Counted from the first letter of the stretch, positions 19,141-28,049 are shown. The stretch is 64,000 nt of DNA from Rhizobium sp. CCGE 510 (GCF_000292525.1 NZ_AEYF01000026.1:62001-126000), one strand, 5' to 3'. The notes: generated by a model from the letters alone, not told the origin. Made by a program: numbers and translations.

Positions 19141-20301
19141 TCAGCGCTGGGGATCGGCGATGATAGCCGTTGCCCGGTCGGCAAGGCTGACACGATCGTT
19201 CGGGCTCTTTTCCGCAGCCTCCGCGAGAAGCGTGCGGATCGGCGATGAGGGACCCTCGTTGAGTGCGGTCAGCGCCACCATGTTGGCGGCGATCGAGGCG
19301 ATCTCCTCACGGATCGCGCCATCGCGTCCGGGTGCGGCCTTTGCCTTTTGCAGGCGCTCGGCAAGGGCGGCGCTGCGCTTGCGGACATCCTGGCCGATTT
19401 CAGCCGTGACAATGGCGGCGTCGAGCGGGGATGTCGCCGTATCTTCGGCCACCAATTCCGCCGGCAACTCGGCGGCCATCCCGGCAAGACCGGCGTCGCG
19501 CAGCACGCGGTTGATCTTGCGGATCTCGGCATTGGCGGCCTTCAACTGTTCCTTCAACTTGACGATCTCCTGCTGGCGGCGAGCGACCAGGGTTTCTTTT
19601 TCGGCGGCGGAAGCGCTGTCGCGCGCGGCCTTATCCTCCAGACGGATCACCATGTGCTGCTGCTGCGTCAGTTTCTGTTCGGCATCCTTGGCGCGCTTCT
19701 GCAGCAGGGTGACGTCCTGTCGCAACGTGTCGCGTTCGTCGCGTAGCGCGGTGGCGCGAAATTTCAGGCTCTCCGCCTCGGTCTCGCGCGCAGCCAAGTC
19801 GATCCTCAGCCCATCGGTCTGTTCGCCGAGCTTGCTCAGCCGTGTTCGCATCGTCGCCAGTTCGCTCTCCTTGTTGGCAGCGGACTGTTCGGCAATATGC
19901 AGATTGGTCTTCAACTGGCTGATGTAATTCTCGTCCTTGCGCAGATGCGAGCGCTGCTCGGCGGCCTCGACATGCATCTCGCCGATCTGGGCCTGCAATT
20001 CGCCGATATCGGCGGCAAGCCTGCCGGCATCGACGGCAAGCGCGTCGTGGCGAAGCTGGAGCGACAGGGATTTCTCCCGCTCACGCAGAAGGTCCTGAGT
20101 GGTCCGGGCATTTTCAGCGGCATAAAGCGCGCGCACCATATCCTTCTGGGCGCGAACCTCTTGCGGGCTCAGTGGCATGGTCGCCTTCAAGCGGTTCTCG
20201 GTATACCAGACAATACGGCGGTGAACGGCGGGCGAGACCAGAAAGACGAGGAAGGCCGCGGTCAGGAAGCCCAATCCGAACAAGAGAGCATATTCGATCA
20301 C
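19141..20301 (-). CDS. Membrane-anchored coiled-coil protein, function unknown
   Basis: 386 aa. One N-terminal transmembrane helix (YALLFGLGFLTAAFLVFLVS) is followed by a long cytoplasmic coiled coil, roughly residues 60-285, rich in Glu, Gln, Arg and Ala heptads (LQAQIGEMHVEAAEQRSHLR; LKEQLKAANAEIRKINRVLR). The C-terminal 100 residues look helical. Similar anchored coiled coils are conserved as hypotheticals in Rhizobiales. The architecture recalls RmuC-like or scaffold proteins, but no nuclease motif is visible, so no function is assigned. It is convergent with the RNA methyltransferase and transcribed away from the DUF1134 gene region. Confidence 0.85.
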   Translation of the reverse strand: MIEYALLFGLGFLTAAFLVFLVSPAVHRRIVWYTENRLKATMPLSPQEVRAQKDMVRALYAAENARTTQDLLREREKSLSLQLRHDALAVDAGRLAADIGELQAQIGEMHVEAAEQRSHLRKDENYISQLKTNLHIAEQSAANKESELATMRTRLSKLGEQTDGLRIDLAARETEAESLKFRATALRDERDTLRQDVTLLQKRAKDAEQKLTQQQHMVIRLEDKAARDSASAAEKETLVARRQQEIVKLKEQLKAANAEIRKINRVLRDAGLAGMAAELPAELVAEDTATSPLDAAIVTAEIGQDVRKRSAALAERLQKAKAAPGRDGAIREEIASIAANMVALTALNEGPSSPIRTLLAEAAEKSPNDRVSLADRATAIIADPQR

Positions 20302-20417
20302 GGCGCGGCCATCGATTCGAAGGTTGATACGGGTTCAGCCGCGATGATTAAGCACGCAGGACACGCATGGCAAGGCCGCTGACGCGGGCGGGGATGGATT
20401 CCAGCGGCTTTGCGGCC

Positions 20418-21005
20418 TCAGAAGGGGTTCCAGGTCGGCGCCTGAGTGATCTTGAGATAGCCGACATTGATACCCAGGCGAGCGCCGACGCCGGTGCGGA
20501 TCGGCACGACCAGCACGTCATTGTTCTTGAGCAGCGTCATGCCGAAGCCGGCGATCACATAGGCCGAGCCGCTGACGCCGCCGAACCGGGCATAGATACC
20601 GTTGACGGAGGGCAGGTCGTAGACCAGCATCATCACGCGGGAACCCTGGCCGCCGTAATCGAGGCCGAGCGAGGGACCTTGCCAGTAGAGATTATGTTCG
20701 CCGGCGTTCTTGGTGTTCAACTGACCTTCACCATAGGTGAGACCGGCGATGAAAGCACCGCCGCCCTCTTGTCCAAGAATGTAGCCATTTGGCAGGCCGT
20801 ATTTCTGGAAGGCACTCTCGACGACTTTGGCAAGGCCGCCGCTGGCGGAGCCGAAGAAAGAGTGGCCGGCGTCGACGATTTCCTGCATCGTGTACTGGCC
20901 ATTGTCCTGGGCGGAGGCAGGTCCGGCAACCATCAGCGAGGAGAAGACGAGGGCCGAAAGCAACCTGCAGAAGCCGATGAATCGGTGCGGAAATCGAGGG
21001 CGCAT
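20418..21005 (-). CDS. Exported DUF1134 family protein
   Basis: 195 aa. It starts at ATG 21005 with a signal peptide (FCRLLSALVFSSLMVAGPASA|QDNG). The mature part carries the pattern of DUF1134: EIVDAGHSFFGSASGGLAKV, a Gly-rich segment (GQEGGGAFIAGLTYGEG), and a repeated G-x-YA / RLG pattern up to TQAPTWNPF. The fold is likely lipid-binding, SYLF/YSC84-like, but no activity is established. An upstream in-frame extension to 21794 only reads antisense through chpT and is rejected. The gene is divergent from chpT. Confidence 0.88.
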   Translation of the reverse strand: MRPRFPHRFIGFCRLLSALVFSSLMVAGPASAQDNGQYTMQEIVDAGHSFFGSASGGLAKVVESAFQKYGLPNGYILGQEGGGAFIAGLTYGEGQLNTKNAGEHNLYWQGPSLGLDYGGQGSRVMMLVYDLPSVNGIYARFGGVSGSAYVIAGFGMTLLKNNDVLVVPIRTGVGARLGINVGYLKITQAPTWNPF

Positions 21006-21194
21006 GGTGTCATCCGTTCGTCGTTTGGCGGGAGCGGGCAACCGCTCGCGGCGATTGGTGCATTTTGCGCCGATGATCTTAACAATCGGTTTACCAAATA
21101 TGGTGTCATTATGGCACCGAGTACGATCGCAAACTTCGCGCAATTTTGATGAAGCATTCGCGGGCGCAAGGAAATTGCTGCCCCTCAGGAGACG

Positions 21195-21845
21195 ATGATG
21201 TCCAAGAACCTTAATCTCACCTTGGCCGGCCCGGATCTGGCCGCGCTTCTTTGCAGCCGCGTTTGCCACGATGTCATCTCGCCGGTCGGTGCGATCAATA
21301 ACGGGCTGGAACTCCTGGATGAGGGCGGTGCCGATGCCGATGCGATGGACCTGATCCGCACCAGCGCGCTCAACGCCTCGGTTCGCCTGAAATTCGCACG
21401 CCTCGCCTTCGGCGCTTCGGGTTCTGTCGGCGCCTCGATCGACACCGGCGAGGCCGAGCGTGCAGCCAAGGATTTTGCCGTCGCCGAGAAGAAGACCGAA
21501 GTGATTTGGAACGGGCCGCGCGCCATCGTCGCCAAGAATCGCGTCAAGCTGCTGCTCAACCTCTTTCTGGTTGCCTATTCCGCAATTCCGCGCGGCGGCG
21601 TGCTCGAGGTGACGCTTGAGAATCCCGAGTTCGATGCCAAGTTCAAGCTCACGGCCAAAGGCAAACTGATGCGCTTGCCGCCGAAATTCGTCGAGATATC
21701 GACCGGCACGATCGAGGAGGCGATCGACGCTCATTCGATCCAGCCCTATTACACCGTGCTTCTGGCACAGGAGTGCGGAATGACGCTTGATCACAGCGCC
21801 AGCCCCGAAGAGCTGGTGTTCACTGCGGTGGCCGCCGCTGCCTGA
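21195..21845 (+). CDS. chpT: Histidine phosphotransferase ChpT
   Basis: 216 aa. ChpT relays phosphate from the hybrid kinase CckA to CtrA and CpdR in the alphaproteobacterial cell-cycle phosphorelay. The phospho-accepting histidine is H25 in LLCSRVCHDVISPVGAINNG, in the dimerisation helix. A degenerate Bergerat-like C-terminal domain follows (about 85-210) without ATP-binding motifs, as expected for ChpT. Start ATG 21195 has GGAGACG upstream; a second ATG follows at once. It sits about 1.4 kb from ctrA, which faces it, and a small receiver protein gene lies between. Confidence 0.93.
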   Translation: MMSKNLNLTLAGPDLAALLCSRVCHDVISPVGAINNGLELLDEGGADADAMDLIRTSALNASVRLKFARLAFGASGSVGASIDTGEAERAAKDFAVAEKKTEVIWNGPRAIVAKNRVKLLLNLFLVAYSAIPRGGVLEVTLENPEFDAKFKLTAKGKLMRLPPKFVEISTGTIEEAIDAHSIQPYYTVLLAQECGMTLDHSASPEELVFTAVAAAA

Positions 21846-21965
21846 TTTCGGAGCGAGGGCGGGTGTATGCGCCCGCCCGGTAACGATTCCTTAGCCTGAT
21901 GGACCTATCCTCCAGGGTTGTAAGAGGCCTCTTGCTGCGACGAATGCGGGGGCAAAGGAGCGCCC

Positions 21966-22328
21966 ATGCAAAGGTTCATGATCACCGATAATTCGGATAT
22001 CGTCCGCAAGGTCGGCAAGCGCATTCTTTCTGAACTCGACTTTCTCGTCAGCGAGGCCGCCAACGCCGGCGAAGCGTTGCAGCGCTGCCAGGCGGAGCTG
22101 CCGGAATATCTGATCGTCGATTCCGGCATGGAAGGCGCTCTCGAGCTCATCGCCGCCATCCGCGCCATGGACGGCGGCAAAGAGGTCAAGATCTACTATT
22201 GCGTCGTCGAGGCGGACCTGAAGAAGCTGATGGCGGGCAAACGGGCCGGTGCCACCGACTTCCTGCTGAAGCCGTTCGATCGCAAGATCTTGACCGCCGT
22301 CTTCGGAAACCGCGCGATCGCGGCCTGA
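21966..22328 (+). CDS. Stand-alone receiver-domain protein (CheY-like), degenerate acidic pocket
   Basis: 120 aa, a single receiver domain. The phospho-acceptor is D52 (YLIVDSGMEG) and the conserved lysine is in FLLKPF. The usual pair of acidic residues after beta-1 is reduced to one (MITDNSD), and the beta-4 Thr/Ser is replaced (KIYYCVV), so phosphorylation may be weak or altered. Start ATG 21966 has AAAGGAGCGCCC upstream. It follows chpT by 120 bp, with a GC-rich hairpin (about 21857-21880) between. It does not match CpdR closely. A role in the same phosphorelay is inferred from position only. Confidence 0.85.
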   Translation: MQRFMITDNSDIVRKVGKRILSELDFLVSEAANAGEALQRCQAELPEYLIVDSGMEGALELIAAIRAMDGGKEVKIYYCVVEADLKKLMAGKRAGATDFLLKPFDRKILTAVFGNRAIAA

Positions 22329-22480
22329 CGGCAGGTCTCTCCCCAGGCAGCGTGATGCCGAAAGTGCAAACACGTTCGGCCGCCGATACTGTTTTTCCTT
22401 GTTCGAGATGTCGGAATTCTATGCCGATCCAGCCCCAGATCCTCTGTATCGGGACGGTTTCTCATGGCAGGCAGAAACGA

Positions 22481-22507
22481 AAAATCCCGCCGGAAGGGCG
22501 GGATTTT
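22481..22507. terminator. Bidirectional terminator between the receiver gene and ctrA
   Basis: Inverted repeat AAAATCCCGCC / GGCGGGATTTT with a 5-base loop and T tracts on both strands, lying between two convergent genes (stops at 22328 and 22534). Confidence 0.85.
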
Positions 22508-22533
22508 CGTTATCCGATAAGGGGATCGGAAAA

Positions 22534-23235
<702 letters not shown>

Positions 23236-23670
23236 AATTATCCCCTTTACCGCCGCCGAAAGGTGGTCTGGCCCCCTACGCGATACCGAACACGCTACAT
23301 GATTTGGAGGCTGCCACGAAATGGTTAACAAATTCTAATTCACTCTGGCAAGGAGTATCGAATTTATTAAATATTTTTTCCATTTCTCTGTTTTCCAATA
23401 GGAATCTCAAATGGCGCTCCTCACCGTTAACATTAGGAAAAGGCGCTAAGTGATTCATCCGACTCGCCAATGAAAAGGTTCGAACTTCATGCCTCGGCAT
23501 TTACCGACCCTTAAATCATCTGCCCTATCATTAACGATGCCCGTAAACGAAAGGTTACCAGCGGTAGGTATTTGTTAATATCGCAGGAAATTTTTTAGCA
23601 AACCGTGTCAAAGCGGCGCGCAGGGCGGTTTCAAGTTGAGCCGGGGTCTCGCATCACGGGAGTAATGCGT
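23236..23670. promoter_or_regulatory. ctrA / fliJ-like intergenic control region with GANTC sites
   Basis: About 435 bp of AT-rich DNA between divergent ctrA and the FliJ-like gene. Three GANTC sites (the CcrM methylation target) cluster at 23402-23406 (GAATC), 23452-23456 (GATTC) and 23461-23465 (GACTC). Several TTAA half-sites occur, at 23325, 23511 and 23531. Methylation-sensitive ctrA promoters are known in Caulobacter and Sinorhizobium; the arrangement here is consistent with that, but no promoter was mapped. Confidence 0.65.
23321..23328 (-). promoter_or_regulatory. Candidate CtrA binding site (TTAACCAT)
   Basis: The minus strand, which reads toward ctrA, has TTAACCAT about 90 bp upstream of the ctrA start. 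This is the 8-mer form of the CtrA box reported in Caulobacter and rhizobia, and suggests autoregulation. Confidence 0.5.
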
Positions 23671-24021
23671 ATGAAGTCGCGAGAGAGTCTCGTTCGCCTG
23701 AAAGAGTTTCAGGTGAACGAAAAACGACGTCAATTGCAGCAGTTGCAGATGATGATGTCCGAATTCGAACGAATGACGAAGGATCTGGAGAGCCAGATCG
23801 TCGTCGAGGAAAAGAAGTCCGGTATCTCAGATCCGAATCACTTTGCCTATCCGACCTTCGCCAAGGCCGCGCGTCAGCGGGCCGACAACCTGCAGGTTTC
23901 GATCAAGGAACTGAAGACGCAGGAAGAGACGCTGGAAATGGCGCTCGAGGAGATGCAGGCGGAATATGCAAGAGCGACGGCGCTGGAAGAGCGTGACAGT
24001 GGCGCCCGCGCCAGAGCATGA
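23671..24021 (+). CDS. FliJ-like coiled-coil protein
   Basis: 116 aa, almost wholly helical: MKSRESLVRLKEFQVNEKRR, then a Gln/Met/Glu-rich coiled coil to the end. It resembles FliJ-family flagellar export chaperones, which are short coiled coils, and such a gene next to ctrA is common in rhizobia. Start ATG 23671 has GGGAG at proper spacing; ATG 23665 and the TTG/GTG extension to 23605 are less likely. The last codons and the TGA stop (24019-24021) lie inside a palindromic repeat, so the native C-terminus may have been altered. Divergent from ctrA. A flagellar role is inferred. Confidence 0.75.
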   Translation: MKSRESLVRLKEFQVNEKRRQLQQLQMMMSEFERMTKDLESQIVVEEKKSGISDPNHFAYPTFAKAARQRADNLQVSIKELKTQEETLEMALEEMQAEYARATALEERDSGARARA

Positions 24022-24124
24022 TGCCGAAACGTGTGAGCGGTTTTCTCACGACATCATGCTCTTGCGCTTTAATTTGGAACAGGATTCAGATTTTACGCCG
24101 ATCTGGCCTAAATTCACCCTGTTC
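24013..24124. repeat. RIME-like intergenic element of two palindromes
   Basis: Two adjacent palindromes: 24013-24062 with ends AGAGCATGATG / CATCATGCTCT around an inner CCGAAA...TTTTC stem, and 24077-24124 with ends GAACAGG / CCTGTTC. Size and structure match the Rhizobium-specific intergenic mosaic elements (RIME1) described in rhizobia. The first palindrome overlaps the 3' end of the FliJ-like gene. A related single palindrome lies at 48459-48505. Confidence 0.7.
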
Positions 24125-24182
24125 TAGGGCGTAAGAGAAACGGCGGGCGCCGGCGTCGGCGCCTTGGTGATCGCCACTGAGA

Positions 24183-24221
24183 AGCCATGTATGATGGGCG
24201 CACTGTCCGTCATACATGGCT
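24183..24221. terminator. Long hairpin, probable bidirectional terminator
   Basis: Perfect 12-bp stem AGCCATGTATGA / TCATACATGGCT around a 15-base loop, followed on the plus strand by TTTGGTGTTTTT. It lies between the FliJ-like gene and the convergent acetyltransferase gene. The sequence is less GC-rich than usual terminators. Confidence 0.55.
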
Positions 24222-24279
24222 TTTGGTGTTTTTCGCCCGTCTGAAGAGTCGTCCCCAAAACCGCCGCTTCCGGCCAGAA

Positions 24280-24558
24280 TCAGTTCACCACATCCTGCCA
24301 TTCCGGATGGCGCTGCGCCTGCGCTTTGAAGAAAGGGCACAGCGGTATGATCTTCCATCCGCCGGCGCGGGCTGCATCCACGGCGTGAAGCGCCAATGCC
24401 TGACCGACGCCCTTGCCGCGCAGCGCATCGGAAACGGCCGTATGGTCGATGATGATGAGCTTCGGCGATGCGCGCGAATATGTCATCTCCGCCGCATGCC
24501 CTTCGACCTCGGCCGCATAGCGGCCGCCGGAGGCGCCTTCTTCGTTTCGAATGTCCAT
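24280..24558 (-). CDS. Small GNAT-like acetyltransferase (COG2388 / YjdJ type)
   Basis: 92 aa. The minimal acetyltransferase fold of this family: ARYAAEV-like first strand (GGRYAAEVEGHAAEMTYSRA), HTAVSDALRGKGVGQALALH as the acetyl-CoA loop, and the end KIIPLCPFFKAQAQRHPEWQ with the conserved cysteine found in the family. Start ATG 24558 has AAGGAGAGAC just upstream. Substrates of this family are unknown. It is divergent from the PqiA-like gene. Confidence 0.88.
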   Translation of the reverse strand: MDIRNEEGASGGRYAAEVEGHAAEMTYSRASPKLIIIDHTAVSDALRGKGVGQALALHAVDAARAGGWKIIPLCPFFKAQAQRHPEWQDVVN

Positions 24559-24691
24559 TGTCTCTCCTTGCAACCGGATATGGTGGTTGCCGACGGTGAC
24601 ACGGTCACACAGTTGTGCCAAGCCGGTGGCGCAATTCTTAGGGAGACGGAGTGTTCATGAAAGATGTCGGATCGATGCGGGGTTCGAGGCT

Positions 24692-25159
24692 ATGAGGGTG
24701 CTTTTGATGGTCCGCCCCGTTCTTCTTGTGGCCGCGCCGTTCTTCCTGGCGCTCGGCCTCGTCCTGCCGCTGGTCCATTTCGAGACGCTGTATTTCTTCG
24801 ACAGGACGCCGTCGCTGATCGAAATCATTATATCGCTGTGGCAGGGCGGGGATGGGCTACTGTCAGCGATCGTCGCCGTGGTTTCGATCCTGCTCCCGCT
24901 TCTGAAGATGATCGGCATTGCCGCAGAAGTGATGACTGCCGACGGTGGGGCCGGCAGCCTGTTTTATCGTCGCGTCGTGCCGCAGCTGTCCAAGTGGTCA
25001 ATGATGGACGTGCTGCTGGTCGCGATCGTCATTGCGGCGGCGAAGACGACGGGGCTGGCAAATGCCTTCACGCAGCCCGGCCTCTGGTGTTACGCCGCCT
25101 CGTCAATGATTTCGGGCCTTCTTCATTCCCTGACGGGAGATGCGTCCGGCCCGAAATAA
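24692..25159 (+). CDS. Paraquat-inducible protein A (PqiA)-like membrane protein
   Basis: 155 aa with four predicted membrane helices: PVLLVAAPFFLALGLVLPLV, LLSAIVAVVSILLPLLKMIG, MMDVLLVAIVIAAAKTTGLA and LWCYAASSMISGLLHSL. The order and the SKWSMMDVLLVAIVI motif match one half of PqiA, whose full form has two such modules and works with MCE lipid-transport proteins. This is a single-module form without zinc ribbons and no MCE gene adjoins it. Start ATG 24692 was chosen since upstream in-frame codons are antisense to the acetyltransferase gene. Confidence 0.82.
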   Translation: MRVLLMVRPVLLVAAPFFLALGLVLPLVHFETLYFFDRTPSLIEIIISLWQGGDGLLSAIVAVVSILLPLLKMIGIAAEVMTADGGAGSLFYRRVVPQLSKWSMMDVLLVAIVIAAAKTTGLANAFTQPGLWCYAASSMISGLLHSLTGDASGPK

Positions 25160-25179
25160 ATGTCGATGATGGCGTGCAG

Positions 25180-25455
25180 TCAGTGGCGATATTGCTGGAT
25201 GCGCGTGGTGCGCAGCCCGGCAAGGCCATGGCTGTTGATCGACGACTGCCAGGAGAGGAATTCTTCGACCGTGAGCGTATAACGCTCGCAGGCCTCTTCC
25301 AAGCTCAACAAGCCACCGCGAACAGCCGCGACAACCTCTGCCTTCCGGCGAATCACCCAGCGCCGCGTATTGGGCGGCGGAAGATCCGCAATCGTCAGGG
25401 GGCTGCCATCGGGGCCGATGACATATTTCACTCGAGGACGTATCATTTCGGTCAT
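25180..25455 (-). CDS. sciP: SciP-family CtrA inhibitor (DUF1153)
   Basis: 91 aa. SciP binds CtrA and blocks its transcriptional activation in Caulobacter. Diagnostic segments are present: RVKYVIGPDGSPLTIADLPP, RRWVIRRKAEVVAAVRGGLL and SLEEACERYTLTVEEFLSWQ, a helix-turn-helix-like core nearly identical to the family. Start ATG 25455 (MTEMIRPRVKYV) has a GAGAG signal upstream. The 5' leader contains a GANTC site and a CtrA-like box. Its location 2 kb from ctrA places target and inhibitor in one neighbourhood. Confidence 0.93.
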   Translation of the reverse strand: MTEMIRPRVKYVIGPDGSPLTIADLPPPNTRRWVIRRKAEVVAAVRGGLLSLEEACERYTLTVEEFLSWQSSINSHGLAGLRTTRIQQYRH

Positions 25456-25457
25456 TG

Positions 25458-25521
25458 GACTCTCTACACAACGCAAGACCACGGACGCCACTCTAGCTTG
25501 CCACATTTAAAAATTGCCTAA
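25458..25521 (-). promoter_or_regulatory. sciP leader: GANTC site and CtrA-like box
   Basis: GACTC at 25458-25462 lies directly before the sciP start. On the minus strand 25521-25507 reads TTAG-N7-TTAA, one mismatch from the CtrA consensus TTAA-N7-TTAA. In Caulobacter sciP is transcribed from a CtrA-controlled promoter, so the motifs make sense, though neither is proven. Confidence 0.5.
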
Positions 25522-26592
25522 ACCCATCGTAAGACTTTGATAACAAATTTAGACGCCTCGGCCGGCCGGTGGTATGGGACGGCCAGTTGCCGCACCGTCA
25601 ATTCTTAGCGCCCGCAATGGCGGCCGTGCCGAATAATATGACTGATTTTCCGGGATGATTTTTGTAGCGGTGGGAATGGAGTTGAGCGCATGACATCGTC
25701 TCCGTTCTTCCCGCCGTGTCAGTCCAGCTCGCGCTTTCGATGCTTGGTTTCCTCAAGATGCTGTAAAAGCCATGTTTGCCGATGCTTTGGCATGGAGCGT
25801 CTCGCTGCCGATGACGAGGCTCGGCTGAAGCAAGCCATACCTGGTATAAAGATGAAAAATGGTGCGCATGCGCGCGACGATTGTATTGAGGATGCTGGAT
25901 TTTCGCCCTCGCGGACCGGTCGCGCCGGGATCGCGCCGAACGGCGGCAAAGAGCGCTCGGCGAGATGGCAAAGCTTGCGGGCTTCGATTTTATCTGCTCT
26001 CGTCTCTCTCGAGACCGACCGCACGGCGTTCATCGAAAACCGGTTGATCAGCAACAGGCGGGAACGCCCTCCACTTTTACCGGGCCACCGATTTTTTCGT
26101 GCAGGAGATTGGTGACGGTGACGATGCGGACGATCATACCGACCTCAGTGAGGGGGCGTTTTGCGGCGGCGGCGCCAAAATACGCCGCCTCAACCCGCTA
26201 TTTCAGATGCACGCGCGGAAGAATAGCTTCGCCTTCGGGTTCGCACGACGCTGACCTGAAATAATACATCCTCGCCTTCTCAGGCGGCTGTCCCGTGTCC
26301 ACGCAGGCGCAGGCCCTGCTCTACGGGTGCATGGAGCTTCTGGACAAGGTCTCGCAGCTGCAGTTCGGAAGACAGTCGGTCGGCAAGGCTGATCCGGCGC
26401 GAATCAATGCCTGCGCTGGTCGGCGGCCGTCAAGAGCAGCGACGAGATGACCATCGTTCTCGGTCGCTCGTCACACACGCGGTGGGTTATCTGAAGAGCG
26501 CGATGCGCAAGCTCGTTCGGTCAGCCGCAGGAAGGCGGTTGCCAGAGCAGTCCGGGACCGGCTGCTGAGCAGCCGGCACCTTTTCATAAAGT
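25522..26592. other. Roughly 1.1-kb region with no convincing gene, possibly decayed
   Basis: Only short, conflicting open frames occur and none has a ribosome binding site plus a recognisable product. Protein-like stretches appear in shifting frames, for example NALHFYRATDFFVQEIGDGD (plus strand, about 26063-26122, ending at a stop near 26254) and STQAQALLYGCMELLDKVSQ (plus strand, about 26297-26356, soon stopped). This is the look of decayed coding sequence, but the ancestral genes are not identified. Part of it may also be the 3' flank of pssA. Confidence 0.4.
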
Positions 26593-27318
26593 TTAGAAAC
26601 CTTTTCCGCGGGTCAACTCCGACACGACGGTTCCGGCAATGATACGGACATCCATCAGGATCGAAAAATTTCCGACGTAATAGAGATCGCTGACGATGCG
26701 GGCACGCGCCTTGGCCGGACGATCGGTGGGGCCGCGCAGGCCGCGCATCTGGGCGAGACCCGTCATGCCGGGACGCATGGCGTGGCGCTGATGGTATTCC
26801 GGCACCAGCTCTTCGTAGAGCATGCCGCCTGCCCGCATGCCGATTGCGTGGCAGCGCGGACCGACGACGGACATGTGACCCATCAGCACGTTCAGCAGCT
26901 GCGGCAGCTCATCAACGTTCGTGCGGCGAAGAATGGCGCCGACGCGGGTGATGCGCGGATCGTTCTTCACTGTCTGGGCAATACCCGAGACATCGCAAAG
27001 ATCGGTGCGCATCGAGCGGAACTTGTAGACCTTGATGGTCTTGCAGTTCCTGCCCCAGCGGGTCTGCTTGAAGAGCACCGGTCCCGGGCTGTCGAGCTTA
27101 ATCAGCAAGGCGACGAACAGAAGGAAAGGGGCGAGGACGAGGAGGGCGCTCAACGACGAAACGATGTCGAACGCCCGCTTCAGGACGAGATCCATCCACG
27201 GCGCCTGCGGCGCATCGCTATGGATGACAGGGGTCTGGATCTTCGGGCTGGGCTGCTGGCGGCGGCTCGGCCTGAAGGACTCTGTCGAAATGCTGTTGTT
27301 TAGTTCCGTGATGCTCAA
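26593..27318 (-). CDS. pssA: Exopolysaccharide sugar-phosphate transferase PssA (polyprenyl-phosphate hexose-1-P transferase)
   Basis: Transfers the first sugar-1-phosphate (glucose in R. leguminosarum) to undecaprenyl phosphate at the inner membrane, starting the exopolysaccharide repeat unit. It has one membrane helix ([20 protein letters not shown]) and the family motifs [49 protein letters not shown] and [12 protein letters not shown]. The start is uncertain. TTG 27318 gives 241 aa without a clear ribosome site; the ATG at 27195 gives 200 aa, the size I recall for published PssA/Pss. A divergent promoter is not involved: pssB lies upstream on the same strand about 730 bp away. Confidence 0.9.
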   Translation of the reverse strand: MSITELNNSISTESFRPSRRQQPSPKIQTPVIHSDAPQAPWMDLVLKRAFDIVSSLSALLVLAPFLLFVALLIKLDSPGPVLFKQTRWGRNCKTIKVYKFRSMRTDLCDVSGIAQTVKNDPRITRVGAILRRTNVDELPQLLNVLMGHMSVVGPRCHAIGMRAGGMLYEELVPEYHQRHAMRPGMTGLAQMRGLRGPTDRPAKARARIVSDLYYVGNFSILMDVRIIAGTVVSELTRGKGF

Positions 27319-28049
27319 GGATCGTACTCTGTTGTCTTCGAGGGGTGCGGCGGCAATAGGCGATCAATGGTTTACCCTGTCACCAGGGCTGCACTCAGGT
27401 CTTGGTAACCCTACTAAAACGGAAAAATGCGACAATTGTGTAATGGTGTCCAGAGAAATATCGCAACGCAGCAAATCTTTCGCATTTGCGTTAAGTTGAG
27501 GCAAGCTCATGATATTTCGTTAATAATTGGAATTTCGTCAAGGTTTCTAGGCCTTTGGCGAGGGCTTTCGGGGGTGTTCCGACGTGCACTTTCGGCACGC
27601 GACCGACCGTCGTCAGACGGTAATTTTAACGATTGCCGACGCAAAAAGTTTTTGGCGATGCTGATCGGTCGTTCTCAAACTGTGTCGGAATATGACAAAA
27701 TCAAGGCGGAATGGGTCGCGACCGGCGTCGGAAAGATGAAAAACAGGGTTTCACCCAGAATCACCTGATCCGCCCACGCCGTTTGCGAATCACTCTCAGA
27801 CTGCTGCCGAGGTTCCGGTTGCGTGGACACCCGCTCGATCATGACAGACGATACGGCCTGGATCATGTGCGTCGGCTTCTAAAGCGCGCGTCGTTTTCTC
27901 GGAACCGCTACACACCTCCGCGCGGAGACATCAGGAGAGAGGAGGCGAACGCCAAACCGAGGCAGGTCGCGACTGCCGCGGTAGGCGCAAAAATCATCAC
28001 GGTGCGAGAATCGCCCCGCGGCTTCAAGTTCAGGGATTGCTGCGGGTGG
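27319..28049 (-). promoter_or_regulatory. Long leader/control region between pssB and pssA
   Basis: 731 bp without a convincing gene, including an AT-rich tract at about 27400-27560. In R. leguminosarum the pssB-pssA intergenic region is known to be long and to hold several pssA promoters and inverted repeats with RosR control. I could not place a RosR box with confidence. Small open frames here (for example 27427-27768, plus) look spurious. Confidence 0.5.

Noticed and set aside
20418..21794. Long version (458 codons) of the DUF1134 gene
   Set aside because: The upstream part is antisense to chpT; a signal peptide starts at 21005.
22346..22390. A third copy of the CATGATGCCGAAA-type palindrome
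   Set aside because: Some similarity (GTGATGCCGAAAGTG) is visible but the second arm does not pair well, so it is not called as a repeat.
27427..27768. A 113-codon plus-strand frame in the pssB-pssA spacer
   Set aside because: No ribosome binding site, no recognisable features, and the region is better explained as the pssA control region.
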